DNA from: Bradyrhizobium prioriisuperbiae | GTDB lineage: Bacteria; Pseudomonadota; Alphaproteobacteria; Rhizobiales; Xanthobacteraceae | Direction: 5' to 3' | Length of the DNA: 64,000 bases | Assembly: GCF_032397745.1 (NCBI RefSeq) | Contig: NZ_CP135921.1 | Coordinates: forward strand, 7,304,501 to 7,368,500 | Shown here: piece by piece, positions 7,788-15,087 of the stretch | Numbering within the stretch: position 1 is the first letter of the stretch | Layout: every line of letters starts with the position of its first letter | Translations under genes and position numbers: made by a program | The notes under the pieces: model-generated | What the model was told of the DNA's origin: nothing | Databases searched by the model: none | Seen by the model: only the letters and a program-made list of their open reading frames with translations

Positions 7788-9245
7788 ATGCTCATGCATG
7801 AAATCTCACTTCTGCTCGACAGCAAGGACGTTCCGGCCGCGAACGGCGCCACGTTCGATCGCCTCAATCCGGTGACCGGCGACATCGCGAGCCGCGCCGC
7901 GGCGGCTCAGGTCGCCGACGCCCGCCGCGCCGCGGATGCGGCGGCCGCCGCCTTCCCTGCATGGTCATCGACCGGTCCCAGCGCCCGGCGTGCCATTCTG
8001 CTGAAAGCCGCGGATCTGCTGGCGGCAAAAGGTCCGCAGTTCGTTGAACTGATGGCCGTGGAAACCGGCGCGACGGCCGGCTGGGCAGGATTCAACGTCC
8101 CCCTCGCCGCCGGCATGCTGCGCGAAGCCGCCGCCATGACCACGCAGATTTCCGGCGAAGTGATCCCGTCGGACAAGCCGGGCTGTCTTGCCATGGCGAT
8201 CCGCCAGCCGGCGGGTGTCGTGCTCAGCATGGCGCCGTGGAATGCGCCGGTCATTCTCGGCGTCCGTGCGCTGGCTTTGCCGCTGGCCTGCGGCAACACC
8301 GTGATCCTGAAGGCCTCCGAGATCTGCCCCGGCACCCATCGGCTGATCGCCGAATGCCTGCGCGATGCGGGCCTGCCGCCGGGTGTGCTCAACGTCATAA
8401 CCAATGCGCCGGAAGACGCACCGGAGCTGATCGAAACCCTGATCGCACATCCGGCCGTGCGTCGCATCAACTTCACCGGATCGACCCGGGTTGGCCGGAT
8501 CATCGCGCAGGTCGCGGCGAAATATCTCAAGCCGGCGCTGCTCGAACTCGGCGGCAAGGCACCGCTGGTGGTGCTCGACGACGCCGATATCGACGCCGCG
8601 GTTGCCGCCGCGAGTTTCGGCGCCTTCATGAACCAGGGGCAGATCTGCATGTCGACCGAGCGTCTCGTGGTCGATGAAAAGATCGCCGACAGCTTCGTGG
8701 CCAAACTTGCGGCCAAGGCCGGGTCGCTGGTTGCCGGAGATCCGCGCAAGGGCAATACGCCGCTCGGATCACTGATCGGAACCGATGCGGCAACCCGCAT
8801 TCAGGCGCTGATCAGCGATGCCGTCGGCAAGGGCGCCAAAGTCGTCGCCGGCGGACGCAGCGAAGGCACCTTGATGTCGGCAACCGTGATCGATCGCGTC
8901 AACTCCTCGATGCGCATCTATGGCGAGGAGTCGTTTGGACCGGTCGTGTGCGTGGTCCGGGTCAACGGCGTCGACGAAGCCGTGCGCATCGCCAACGACA
9001 CCGAGTACGGGCTGTCCGCCGCCGTGTTCGGCCGCGACATCGCCCGCGCCTTCGATGTCGCCAAGCGCATCGAGTCCGGCATCTGCCATGTCAACGGCCC
9101 GACCGTGCATGACGAGGCCCAGATGCCGTTCGGTGGCACCAAGGCCTCCGGTTATGGCCGGTTCGGAGGCAAGGCCGGGATCGCCGAATTCACCGAGCTG
9201 CGCTGGATCACCATCGAGACCGGCCCCCAGCACTATCCGATATGA
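7788..9245 (+). CDS. NAD(P)-dependent aldehyde dehydrogenase (salicylaldehyde/vanillin-type)
   Basis: Cytoplasmic aldehyde dehydrogenase, 485 residues, normal length. The general-base Glu (LLELGGKAPL, about E253) and catalytic Cys (NQGQICMSTER, about C287) are present, as are the NAD-binding NFTGSTRVGR segment and the oxyanion Asn region PWNAP. The GQICMSTER form is typical of salicylaldehyde and vanillin dehydrogenases, suggesting an aromatic aldehyde. A purine-rich ribosome site (GGGAAGGA) precedes the ATG at 7788; a second ATG two codons later is also possible. Position at the end of the uptake operon suggests it oxidises the imported compound or a metabolite of it. The exact substrate is inferred. 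Confidence 0.88.
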   Translation: MLMHEISLLLDSKDVPAANGATFDRLNPVTGDIASRAAAAQVADARRAADAAAAAFPAWSSTGPSARRAILLKAADLLAAKGPQFVELMAVETGATAGWAGFNVPLAAGMLREAAAMTTQISGEVIPSDKPGCLAMAIRQPAGVVLSMAPWNAPVILGVRALALPLACGNTVILKASEICPGTHRLIAECLRDAGLPPGVLNVITNAPEDAPELIETLIAHPAVRRINFTGSTRVGRIIAQVAAKYLKPALLELGGKAPLVVLDDADIDAAVAAASFGAFMNQGQICMSTERLVVDEKIADSFVAKLAAKAGSLVAGDPRKGNTPLGSLIGTDAATRIQALISDAVGKGAKVVAGGRSEGTLMSATVIDRVNSSMRIYGEESFGPVVCVVRVNGVDEAVRIANDTEYGLSAAVFGRDIARAFDVAKRIESGICHVNGPTVHDEAQMPFGGTKASGYGRFGGKAGIAEFTELRWITIETGPQHYPI

Positions 9246-9267
9246 CGATGAGCGGCCCGGCCCGAGC

Positions 9268-9657
9268 CTACCGCCACAACCCGTAATCGGCCCACTTCGA
9301 TTGCGGGATCAGTTCGCCGACCTTGTAGCTGAACGACTGCACCTTCAGATGGTCCGGCGATCCCTTGCAGACGAAGGCCAGCTTGTACCAGTGCCCCCGG
9401 TCGCGGAATGCCGCGCCCGGGGCGTTCAACACGTCGCCGGTATGTCGCGGCGGCGACAGGACGTCGGATTTCGCCCTGTCAGGATGAGCGGAACTGCCGT
9501 CTCGATGAATTCGCAGCATCGCCTCGAGATCGCAGACTTGCTCCAGACGTGTTCGCGGATCGAGACGGCTGAGGCTGGCGAAAAACCGTGAATCGGCTGC
9601 CTCAGCTGAATTGAAAGCGACAAGTCCGAGCAAGACAGCAACCGCAGTGATTTTCAC
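9268..9657 (-). CDS. DUF930-family periplasmic protein
   Basis: Small secreted protein of the DUF930 type known mainly from rhizobia and relatives. The core RLEQVCDLEAMLRIHRD, the RAKSDVLSPP segment and the C-terminal WADYGLW are visible. The GTG start at 9657 yields a good signal peptide (hydrophobic run then NSAEA-ADS). A longer form starting with GTG at 9726 would overlap the upstream stop as GTGA but would put 23 non-signal residues in front. Two Cys in the mature part may pair. Function is unknown. It follows the penicillin-acylase-family gene on the same strand. Confidence 0.75.
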   Translation of the reverse strand: MKITAVAVLLGLVAFNSAEAADSRFFASLSRLDPRTRLEQVCDLEAMLRIHRDGSSAHPDRAKSDVLSPPRHTGDVLNAPGAAFRDRGHWYKLAFVCKGSPDHLKVQSFSYKVGELIPQSKWADYGLWR

Positions 9658-9722
9658 GAGTCCGATTCCAGGATTTGAGTCTGAATCGGGACTTAGCATG
9701 CCTTGGACAGGACCGACATGGT

Positions 9723-12167
9723 TCACCGCGGCGTCAAGGTGATCGCCTCCCCGGTCGCGGCTTCAACGGCCGTGCGGCTGTAGAGCAGCGGAACGTACTG
9801 GCCGGTCGCCCACAGCGGAGCAAGGTCGCGGTAGTGTCCGCTGAATGGATCGCCCGACTGCCCGGGGGTATTGATGGTGCGGCTGGCGTCCCAGTTGCCG
9901 ACGTCGAGTACCATGCGGAACGAGGCCCCCGAGGTCAGCTGGTAATCGGAGCGGCGATAGGTGGCGGCGTGCGGCACGTTGGCGGCGCCGCCAAGCGCCA
10001 GCGGCCCAACCGACAGCTGCGGCGCCGTCGCCTTGTCCGCCAGCGGCATCAGCGCGTGATTGAATTGCGCCTTGTGCAGCTTGCCCCAGGCCCAGCCGGT
10101 CTCGTCCGGCCCCAATTTAGCGGCGACCTCGGCGACGGCGGTGGCGAGACTGTCGCGCAGAATACTATCGCGCGCCGCCGCAGGATCGGATCCGAGCGTG
10201 GCGTCGGGACGCTCGAGGAAACCGACCACCGCCGAGATGCTGGCGGGATCGGGCGCGATGATGTCGGCTGCTTTTGGCGCCGCCACCTTGACGACTGCCG
10301 CCCCGAGATGATTGGCAATCCACACTTCGAAGACGGCCGCAGCTGCGCTGTCCGCCGTGTCGCGCGCATCCCAGGCCTTCAACAAAGTGAGCGCCTTTTT
10401 AACATTGGCGTCGTCCGACGTCAGCGGCTTCAGCAGCGCGATGAGCCGCCGTGCCAGCATCGAGGTATCGTCGTTCTGCAGGTCCATCGCATCGGCCAGC
10501 GTCACCTTGTTGTTGGCCTTCAGCACCTCGACGATACGCTGCCAGCGCGCGCTATCCGCCCACTCGAACCCGACCTTGCGCTCAGCAACGGGATAGTTAT
10601 CCGGCAGGTTCATCTGGTTCGCCGTGGCAAACCAGCCCTGCTCCGGACGGTAAACACGCGGCAGGTCGTCGAGCCCGAGAAAGCCCTGCCACTCGTAACG
10701 GCCGTCGCCAGGCACCGGCATCAGACCGTCGTAGTTGCCCCGTCGCGGCGTCTTCGCACCGGGCACCCAGCCGATATTGCCCTTCACGTCGGCATAGACC
10801 TGGTTCTCCGACGGCGCGCCCCAGCGCCGCATGGCGGTCAGAAAACCATTCCAGTCCTTTGCCGTCATGTAATCGGATGAACCGAAATAGGCCGACGTCC
10901 CCGGCTCGGACCAGACGGTGCGAACGGCGAACGCCCGCTTGTTCGCCTCGTCGACCAGCAGGACCGGGCCATGCCGGGTGAACTTGAGTTCGATGTCCCT
11001 CGGCGCCTCGCCCTTGACCTCCTCGGTCTCGCGAACGATGCGCATCGTCTCCCAGCCGTCGCGATAACGGTATTGGGTCAGATCCGCCGGATTGAGCTCA
11101 TACACGTAGAGGTCTTCCTGATCGACGTTGAAGATCGTCAGGCCGAAGGCGATCGTCCCGTTATGACCGATGGATATTCCGGGAAGCGCCGGCTCGCCCG
11201 CGCCGATCACCGACAGCCCTGGGGCATTGAGGCCGACGATGTAGCGCAGCGACGGCACGCTGTGTTCGCGATGCGGGTCGTTGGCGAGAATGGGACGCCC
11301 GGTCGCGGTCCGCGACGGTGCCACCACCCAGTTGTTGGATCCGATGGTGTCGCGCTGCTGATCCGCCTCCGCGAGATACGTATCGGGATCATGCGCCAGG
11401 GCAGTCTTCTGGCCCGGGCCGGCGAATGCCACCGGCCGCGTCGCCAGGTCGTAGGGCGCGAGCACGTCCTTGGGAATGCTGCAGGGATCGAGCCCCTCGG
11501 GAATCTTCGTGGTCCATGCCGGCTCGAGCTTGACCCGCAACCGGTCCGCCTCAAGTCCGGCGGCGCAGGCCACCAGCGATCGCTTGACCTCGGAGGCAAC
11601 GTTTCTGGTCAGTCCATGACTGCGAATGCGGACCACATCTTCCGGGGACCAGAGATCCGGCATCGTCCCGGCGATCTTGAACTCTACCGGCCGCGGACGC
11701 CGACCAGCCCGCACATCGGCAACGTAGGCGTTGATGCCGGCCACGAAGGCCTCGGTATAGGTCTTGGCTTTCGGTCCGTAGGCCGCCCACTCGGTGGTCA
11801 TATCGCCCCGATAGAGAAACAGCCGTAGCGCCTTATCCTGCTCGACATAAGCCGGTCCAAAATCCCTGGCGAGCACTCCCAACCCACGCTTGCGCCAGAG
11901 GTCGATCTGCCAGAGACGGTCGCGGGCCGCGTTGAAACCTTGCAGGAAAAACAGGTCGTGCTCGTTGCCGGCATAGATATGAGGGATGCCCCAGACGTCG
12001 ACCAGGATCTTGCCCGGCGCCCGCAGTCCGGCGACGCTGCTGGTCGACAGCCGCGCCGCCGACGACAAACCTTCCTGGTCGCGCGCCTCGGCACCAAACG
12101 CCAGAACGGCCGTGAAGGCCGTTGCCGACAATAGCCCTTGCACGGCCTGCTTCATCCGCTTGTTCAT
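9723..12167 (-). CDS. Penicillin acylase family (Ntn-hydrolase) precursor
   Basis: An 814-residue periplasmic Ntn-hydrolase precursor with a signal peptide (positively charged start, hydrophobic run, AFGAEA cleavage region). The autocatalytic site is the G-S bond in DTIGSNNWVV (nucleophile near S277), giving an alpha chain of about 250 residues, a linker, and a beta chain of about 540. The later HGPVLL and ANDPHREHS segments are typical of the family. The start at 12167 has a strong GGGGAG site; an upstream in-frame extension lacks one. Relatives hydrolyse beta-lactams, acyl-homoserine lactones or other amides. The true substrate cannot be assigned, and quorum-signal degradation is only a possibility. 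Confidence 0.88.
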   Translation of the reverse strand: MNKRMKQAVQGLLSATAFTAVLAFGAEARDQEGLSSAARLSTSSVAGLRAPGKILVDVWGIPHIYAGNEHDLFFLQGFNAARDRLWQIDLWRKRGLGVLARDFGPAYVEQDKALRLFLYRGDMTTEWAAYGPKAKTYTEAFVAGINAYVADVRAGRRPRPVEFKIAGTMPDLWSPEDVVRIRSHGLTRNVASEVKRSLVACAAGLEADRLRVKLEPAWTTKIPEGLDPCSIPKDVLAPYDLATRPVAFAGPGQKTALAHDPDTYLAEADQQRDTIGSNNWVVAPSRTATGRPILANDPHREHSVPSLRYIVGLNAPGLSVIGAGEPALPGISIGHNGTIAFGLTIFNVDQEDLYVYELNPADLTQYRYRDGWETMRIVRETEEVKGEAPRDIELKFTRHGPVLLVDEANKRAFAVRTVWSEPGTSAYFGSSDYMTAKDWNGFLTAMRRWGAPSENQVYADVKGNIGWVPGAKTPRRGNYDGLMPVPGDGRYEWQGFLGLDDLPRVYRPEQGWFATANQMNLPDNYPVAERKVGFEWADSARWQRIVEVLKANNKVTLADAMDLQNDDTSMLARRLIALLKPLTSDDANVKKALTLLKAWDARDTADSAAAAVFEVWIANHLGAAVVKVAAPKAADIIAPDPASISAVVGFLERPDATLGSDPAAARDSILRDSLATAVAEVAAKLGPDETGWAWGKLHKAQFNHALMPLADKATAPQLSVGPLALGGAANVPHAATYRRSDYQLTSGASFRMVLDVGNWDASRTINTPGQSGDPFSGHYRDLAPLWATGQYVPLLYSRTAVEAATGEAITLTPR

Positions 12168-12599
12168 CTCGCTCCCCTTTTTTGCCGGCGTCTTTCCGAA
12201 CACTGCACGCGGCAGCGCCCGAGACGATCCTGGTCGCGCGTCTCGATACGACCGCACGGTCCGGCGAGTTGCACGCTATCTGTGCAAGGTACCCCGCCGA
12301 TCCGGAGCTTCAAACAGCATCAGCGCAGATGTGAGTTGCAGCTTTCGCCGGTGCCGCGACCTCGGTCGCCGGATCGTTTGGGAATGAACAGCAAGCACGA
12401 GCATCGACGCGTAGCCTGCGCATTCATCGCAAGCACAGGGGCGGCCCTATCCGCGAGAGCGATCAGGCGACCGTCGTCAACAACATCTTTGCATGGCCCC
12501 GTATGAATTTTGCAATTGTCGTGTATTGTTTGCGACGTGCATGTCGATTCTCGACTTGCATAGATTCGTTTAGCCACTTTTGGACTGACAGAGGACAAC
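12168..12599. other. Intergenic region without a convincing gene
   Basis: About 430 bases between the acylase start (minus strand) and the small basic peptide (plus strand); it must hold promoters for both. A 40-codon ATG frame at 12383-12505 lacks a ribosome site and looks accidental. The last ~110 bases are clearly AT-richer than the surroundings, as expected for the peptide promoter, but I would not assign exact -35/-10 boxes. Confidence 0.5.
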
Positions 12600-12677
12600 A
12601 TGGCGAAGAAAGCGAAGAAGGCGAAGAAGGCAGCGAAAAAAGTAGCCAAGAAGAAAACCGCGAAGAAGAAGAAGTAG
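12600..12677 (+). CDS. 25-residue Lys/Ala-rich basic peptide (histone-tail-like)
   Basis: A very short gene encoding 25 residues, 15 of them Lys and 7 Ala, beginning MAKKAKKAKKAAKK and ending in four Lys. The ATG is preceded by GAGGA with a short 4-base spacer, and a strong intrinsic terminator lies 120 bases after the stop. The composition matches the C-terminal tails of histone H1-like and HU-tail proteins that bind DNA or RNA non-specifically. I recall similar tiny basic proteins in Bradyrhizobium relatives. A nucleoid- or ribosome-associated role is inference. The low codon diversity (mostly aag) also fits a repeat-expanded tail. Confidence 0.6.
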   Translation: MAKKAKKAKKAAKKVAKKKTAKKKK

Positions 12678-12797
12678 TTTCCTACTCAACGAACAAATCG
12701 CTGTTTTCCACTCGGCGACGTGCTGACGCGGGGCGATGGACTTAGGTTGGCTACAGGCCAGTTAGCCGTCGGCATCGTGCAGCAACGAACGGTAGAG

Positions 12798-12838
12798 CCG
12801 GATCTTCATGCAGATAACTGCATGAGGGTCCGGTTTTT
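12798..12838 (+). terminator. Strong intrinsic terminator after the basic peptide gene
   Basis: Inverted repeat CCGGA...TCATGCAG / CTGCATGA...TCCGG with a small internal bulge and ATAA loop, followed at once by five T. On the plus strand it is a classic Rho-independent terminator. It ends a transcript that carries the 25-residue peptide and about 120 bases of 3' sequence. That 3' stretch contains a second small stem (GGCTA/TAGCC), so a separate small RNA cannot be excluded. Confidence 0.8.
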
Positions 12839-12974
12839 CGTTGATGAGGCTAAGCCCGCTGCCCGAAGCGGTGTCCTCGTATGGGATGAGACCTGATTAT
12901 ATTTGAAGATCAGCGAGATAGCCCAACGCCTCCACCCAACGCTCCTGTTGTCCGGTGCAGTTGGCGTTTCGTTT

Positions 12975-14351
12975 CTATTGCGTCGCAAAGATGAGCTGAT
13001 GCGTTCGGTCGCATGAGGCAAGGAAGTCGCGCCCCTGGGTCTGGTGACCATACCGCTTCATCAGCGTCGTGCGCTGCGCCACGATCTTCTCACGCCATTC
13101 CTGCTGGCGTGTGATCACACGCCCGACCGACTCGCAGATCGACCTGGTCGAGAATGGATCGAAATAATCGGCAAGATCACCCGCCACCTCGCGAAACACC
13201 GCAATATCCGAGCACAAGACCGGCGTGTTCGCGGCCAGCGCCTCGATGATCGGCACACCAAAGCCTTCGGCAAAGCTCGGCATGATCACCCCATACGCGT
13301 CGGCGATCAGCGCCGCCTTCTCCCGCTCGTCGAGGTATCCAGTGTACCTGACATTGGGTGGCAACTGGTGTGTGACCTTGGTGCCGCCGGTGTAGCCGAT
13401 CACGAAGAGGTCGGCGTTCGGAAGCGACTTGAAGGCCTGGATCACGCCGTGAAGGTTTTTTCTGTGCTCAGCCGACACGATGACGACGAAACTCGGCCGG
13501 ACTGGTTCGTTACGGCCGGCGACCGACCGTGGCCGCGGCACCTCGAAACGGGTGCGCGGATAAACCACCCGCGACGGCAGATGTGCGAACTGAGGCAGCA
13601 GCTCGGCGAAGCGATCCCGGGTGTAGCGGGATACGAAGCGCAGTTCATCGGCTTGGCGCAGGCTTGTGATCAGTCGCAGCATGTAGATCCGTGTCGCGAC
13701 ATCGCTCAGCTTCAGGTCGGTGACCGGCAACAGATCGTGAACAACACAAACGACCTTGGTGTTCGGCCCGCGCCGGATTGTTACCCGCGTCGGCGCATCG
13801 ATCAGCACGACGTCGTAGTTGCGCCCGTCCACCTGTGGCGGCGGCAAGTTCGCAACCGAGGATAGGCCCTGATGGCTGTAGATACCGGATTCGAGCTGGA
13901 ATGCCTTGAACAGCTCGAGATGGCGCAGGTCTGCCGGCACATAATCGAACCCGCCTGCGCTGTTCTCGATCAGGCGGACCGGACGGCGAAACAGGCCGAT
14001 CGACCGCAGCACTGACATCGCGAGATCGAGCGAGGCCGCCGCGCGTGCCCGCCTCATGACCCAGTCGATGCTTTGCCGCAGCGGGCTTAGCACCCCGCGC
14101 TCGCTCATGTCGTTCTCGTCAAGAAACCGGTAGAGGGCGAGCAATTCCACCAGACGTGACCCCGGCGGGAACAGCCGCACGCGATCCTGCTGGCGCTTCA
14201 GTTTGCGATAGCGCCGCGTCGTCTCGACGACCAGCGTCAGGCGATGGCCGTCGGCCTGCAGCGAGCGGACCAACTCGCGCGTGAAGTGAAAAATTCCGCG
14301 CTTGTGGTTCGGCTCCCCAAGGGATTCGCTGACGACAAGGATGTTCTTCAT
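12975..14351 (-). CDS. GT4-family glycosyltransferase (surface glycan)
   Basis: A 458-residue GT-B glycosyltransferase. The C-terminal half carries the EX7E nucleotide-sugar motif (FAEGFGVPIIEALAANTPVL) and the preceding VRYTGYLDEREKAALI segment. The N-terminal half, presumably acceptor-binding, begins MKNILVVSESLGEPNHKRG. The start at 14351 overlaps the stop of the ABC ATPase gene (ATGA-type), which excludes the much longer upstream frame. It is the last gene of a minus-strand locus with a glycan-export ABC system and another GT4. The sugar and acceptor are unknown. Confidence 0.87.
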   Translation of the reverse strand: MKNILVVSESLGEPNHKRGIFHFTRELVRSLQADGHRLTLVVETTRRYRKLKRQQDRVRLFPPGSRLVELLALYRFLDENDMSERGVLSPLRQSIDWVMRRARAAASLDLAMSVLRSIGLFRRPVRLIENSAGGFDYVPADLRHLELFKAFQLESGIYSHQGLSSVANLPPPQVDGRNYDVVLIDAPTRVTIRRGPNTKVVCVVHDLLPVTDLKLSDVATRIYMLRLITSLRQADELRFVSRYTRDRFAELLPQFAHLPSRVVYPRTRFEVPRPRSVAGRNEPVRPSFVVIVSAEHRKNLHGVIQAFKSLPNADLFVIGYTGGTKVTHQLPPNVRYTGYLDEREKAALIADAYGVIMPSFAEGFGVPIIEALAANTPVLCSDIAVFREVAGDLADYFDPFSTRSICESVGRVITRQQEWREKIVAQRTTLMKRYGHQTQGRDFLASCDRTHQLIFATQ

Positions 14352-15085
14352 GCTCGCATCTCTTTCAATAATAATAAATCCGCTCCACGGTCGACATGCG
14401 TCGTCTGCGCAATGCGGCCATGATCGAGTTTGATGATGCTGGTGCAGATCCGGCGCAGCAGCGCGTGATCGTGCGAGGCGATGACCACGATCCCCGCCAT
14501 CGAGATCAGCTTCCGCAGCCGCTGTTCGGCCTTGGCCGAGAACTTCTCGTCGACCACGCTGAGCCACTCGTCGAGCAGCAAAATGTCGGCGGGCAATGCG
14601 GTGGCCGTCGCAAACAACACGCGCATCAGCATACCCGAAGAGAACGTGCGCAGCGGTACGCGCCGCATGCGCTCATCGATCTCGGTAAAGGCCCAGATGT
14701 CATCGACGATCTTTGGCGTCGGCGTGCGACCACTGATGCGCAGCAGCAGGCGAATGTTCTCCTCCGCGGCAAAATCGAGATTGGCGCCGACGTTGAGGCC
14801 CAGCAGCGGCATGACATGCCCGGCGAGCGAGACGCTGCCACTTGTCGGCGGATAGACCCTGGCGATCAGGCGCAGCAATGTCGACTTGCCGGAGCCATTC
14901 GGTCCCTGGAGCCCGATCCGCGCGCCGACGTCGGCGCGAAACGAAATATGCTCCAGCGCGCGCACGACCCGCATCTCGCTCTCCTGCTTGAGAAGGCGTC
15001 CCAGCAGCCGGCGTTTCAGCAGGAAGTCGTAGGTGCCGTAGATCGGATAATCCAGGCAAACATCATGCAGTTGCAGATGTGTCAT
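14348..15085 (-). CDS. Polysaccharide-export ABC transporter ATPase (Wzt/KpsT type, no C-terminal domain)
   Basis: Cytoplasmic ATPase of 245 residues. It has Walker A GPNGSGKST, the KpsT-like signature FSSGMLMRVLFATA and Walker B ILLLDEWLSVVDEKFSAKA. These are typical of O-antigen, teichoic acid and capsule exporters. There is no C-terminal carbohydrate-binding extension as in O9a-type Wzt, so export is probably independent of a chain-terminating cap. The matching permease is encoded by the C-terminal part of the gene just upstream (two bases away). Its stop overlaps the start of the next glycosyltransferase. Confidence 0.9.
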   Translation of the reverse strand: MTHLQLHDVCLDYPIYGTYDFLLKRRLLGRLLKQESEMRVVRALEHISFRADVGARIGLQGPNGSGKSTLLRLIARVYPPTSGSVSLAGHVMPLLGLNVGANLDFAAEENIRLLLRISGRTPTPKIVDDIWAFTEIDERMRRVPLRTFSSGMLMRVLFATATALPADILLLDEWLSVVDEKFSAKAEQRLRKLISMAGIVVIASHDHALLRRICTSIIKLDHGRIAQTTHVDRGADLLLLKEMRA

Positions 15086-15087
15086 GG

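Noticed and set aside
9658..9726. Longer start for the DUF930 gene overlapping the acylase stop as GTGA
   Set aside because: It would put 23 polar residues before a good signal peptide; the internal GTG at 9657 gives a proper secretory N-terminus. The overlap is kept as a note only.
12383..12505. Forty-codon ATG frame upstream of the basic peptide
   Set aside because: No ribosome site, and composition like random high-GC sequence.
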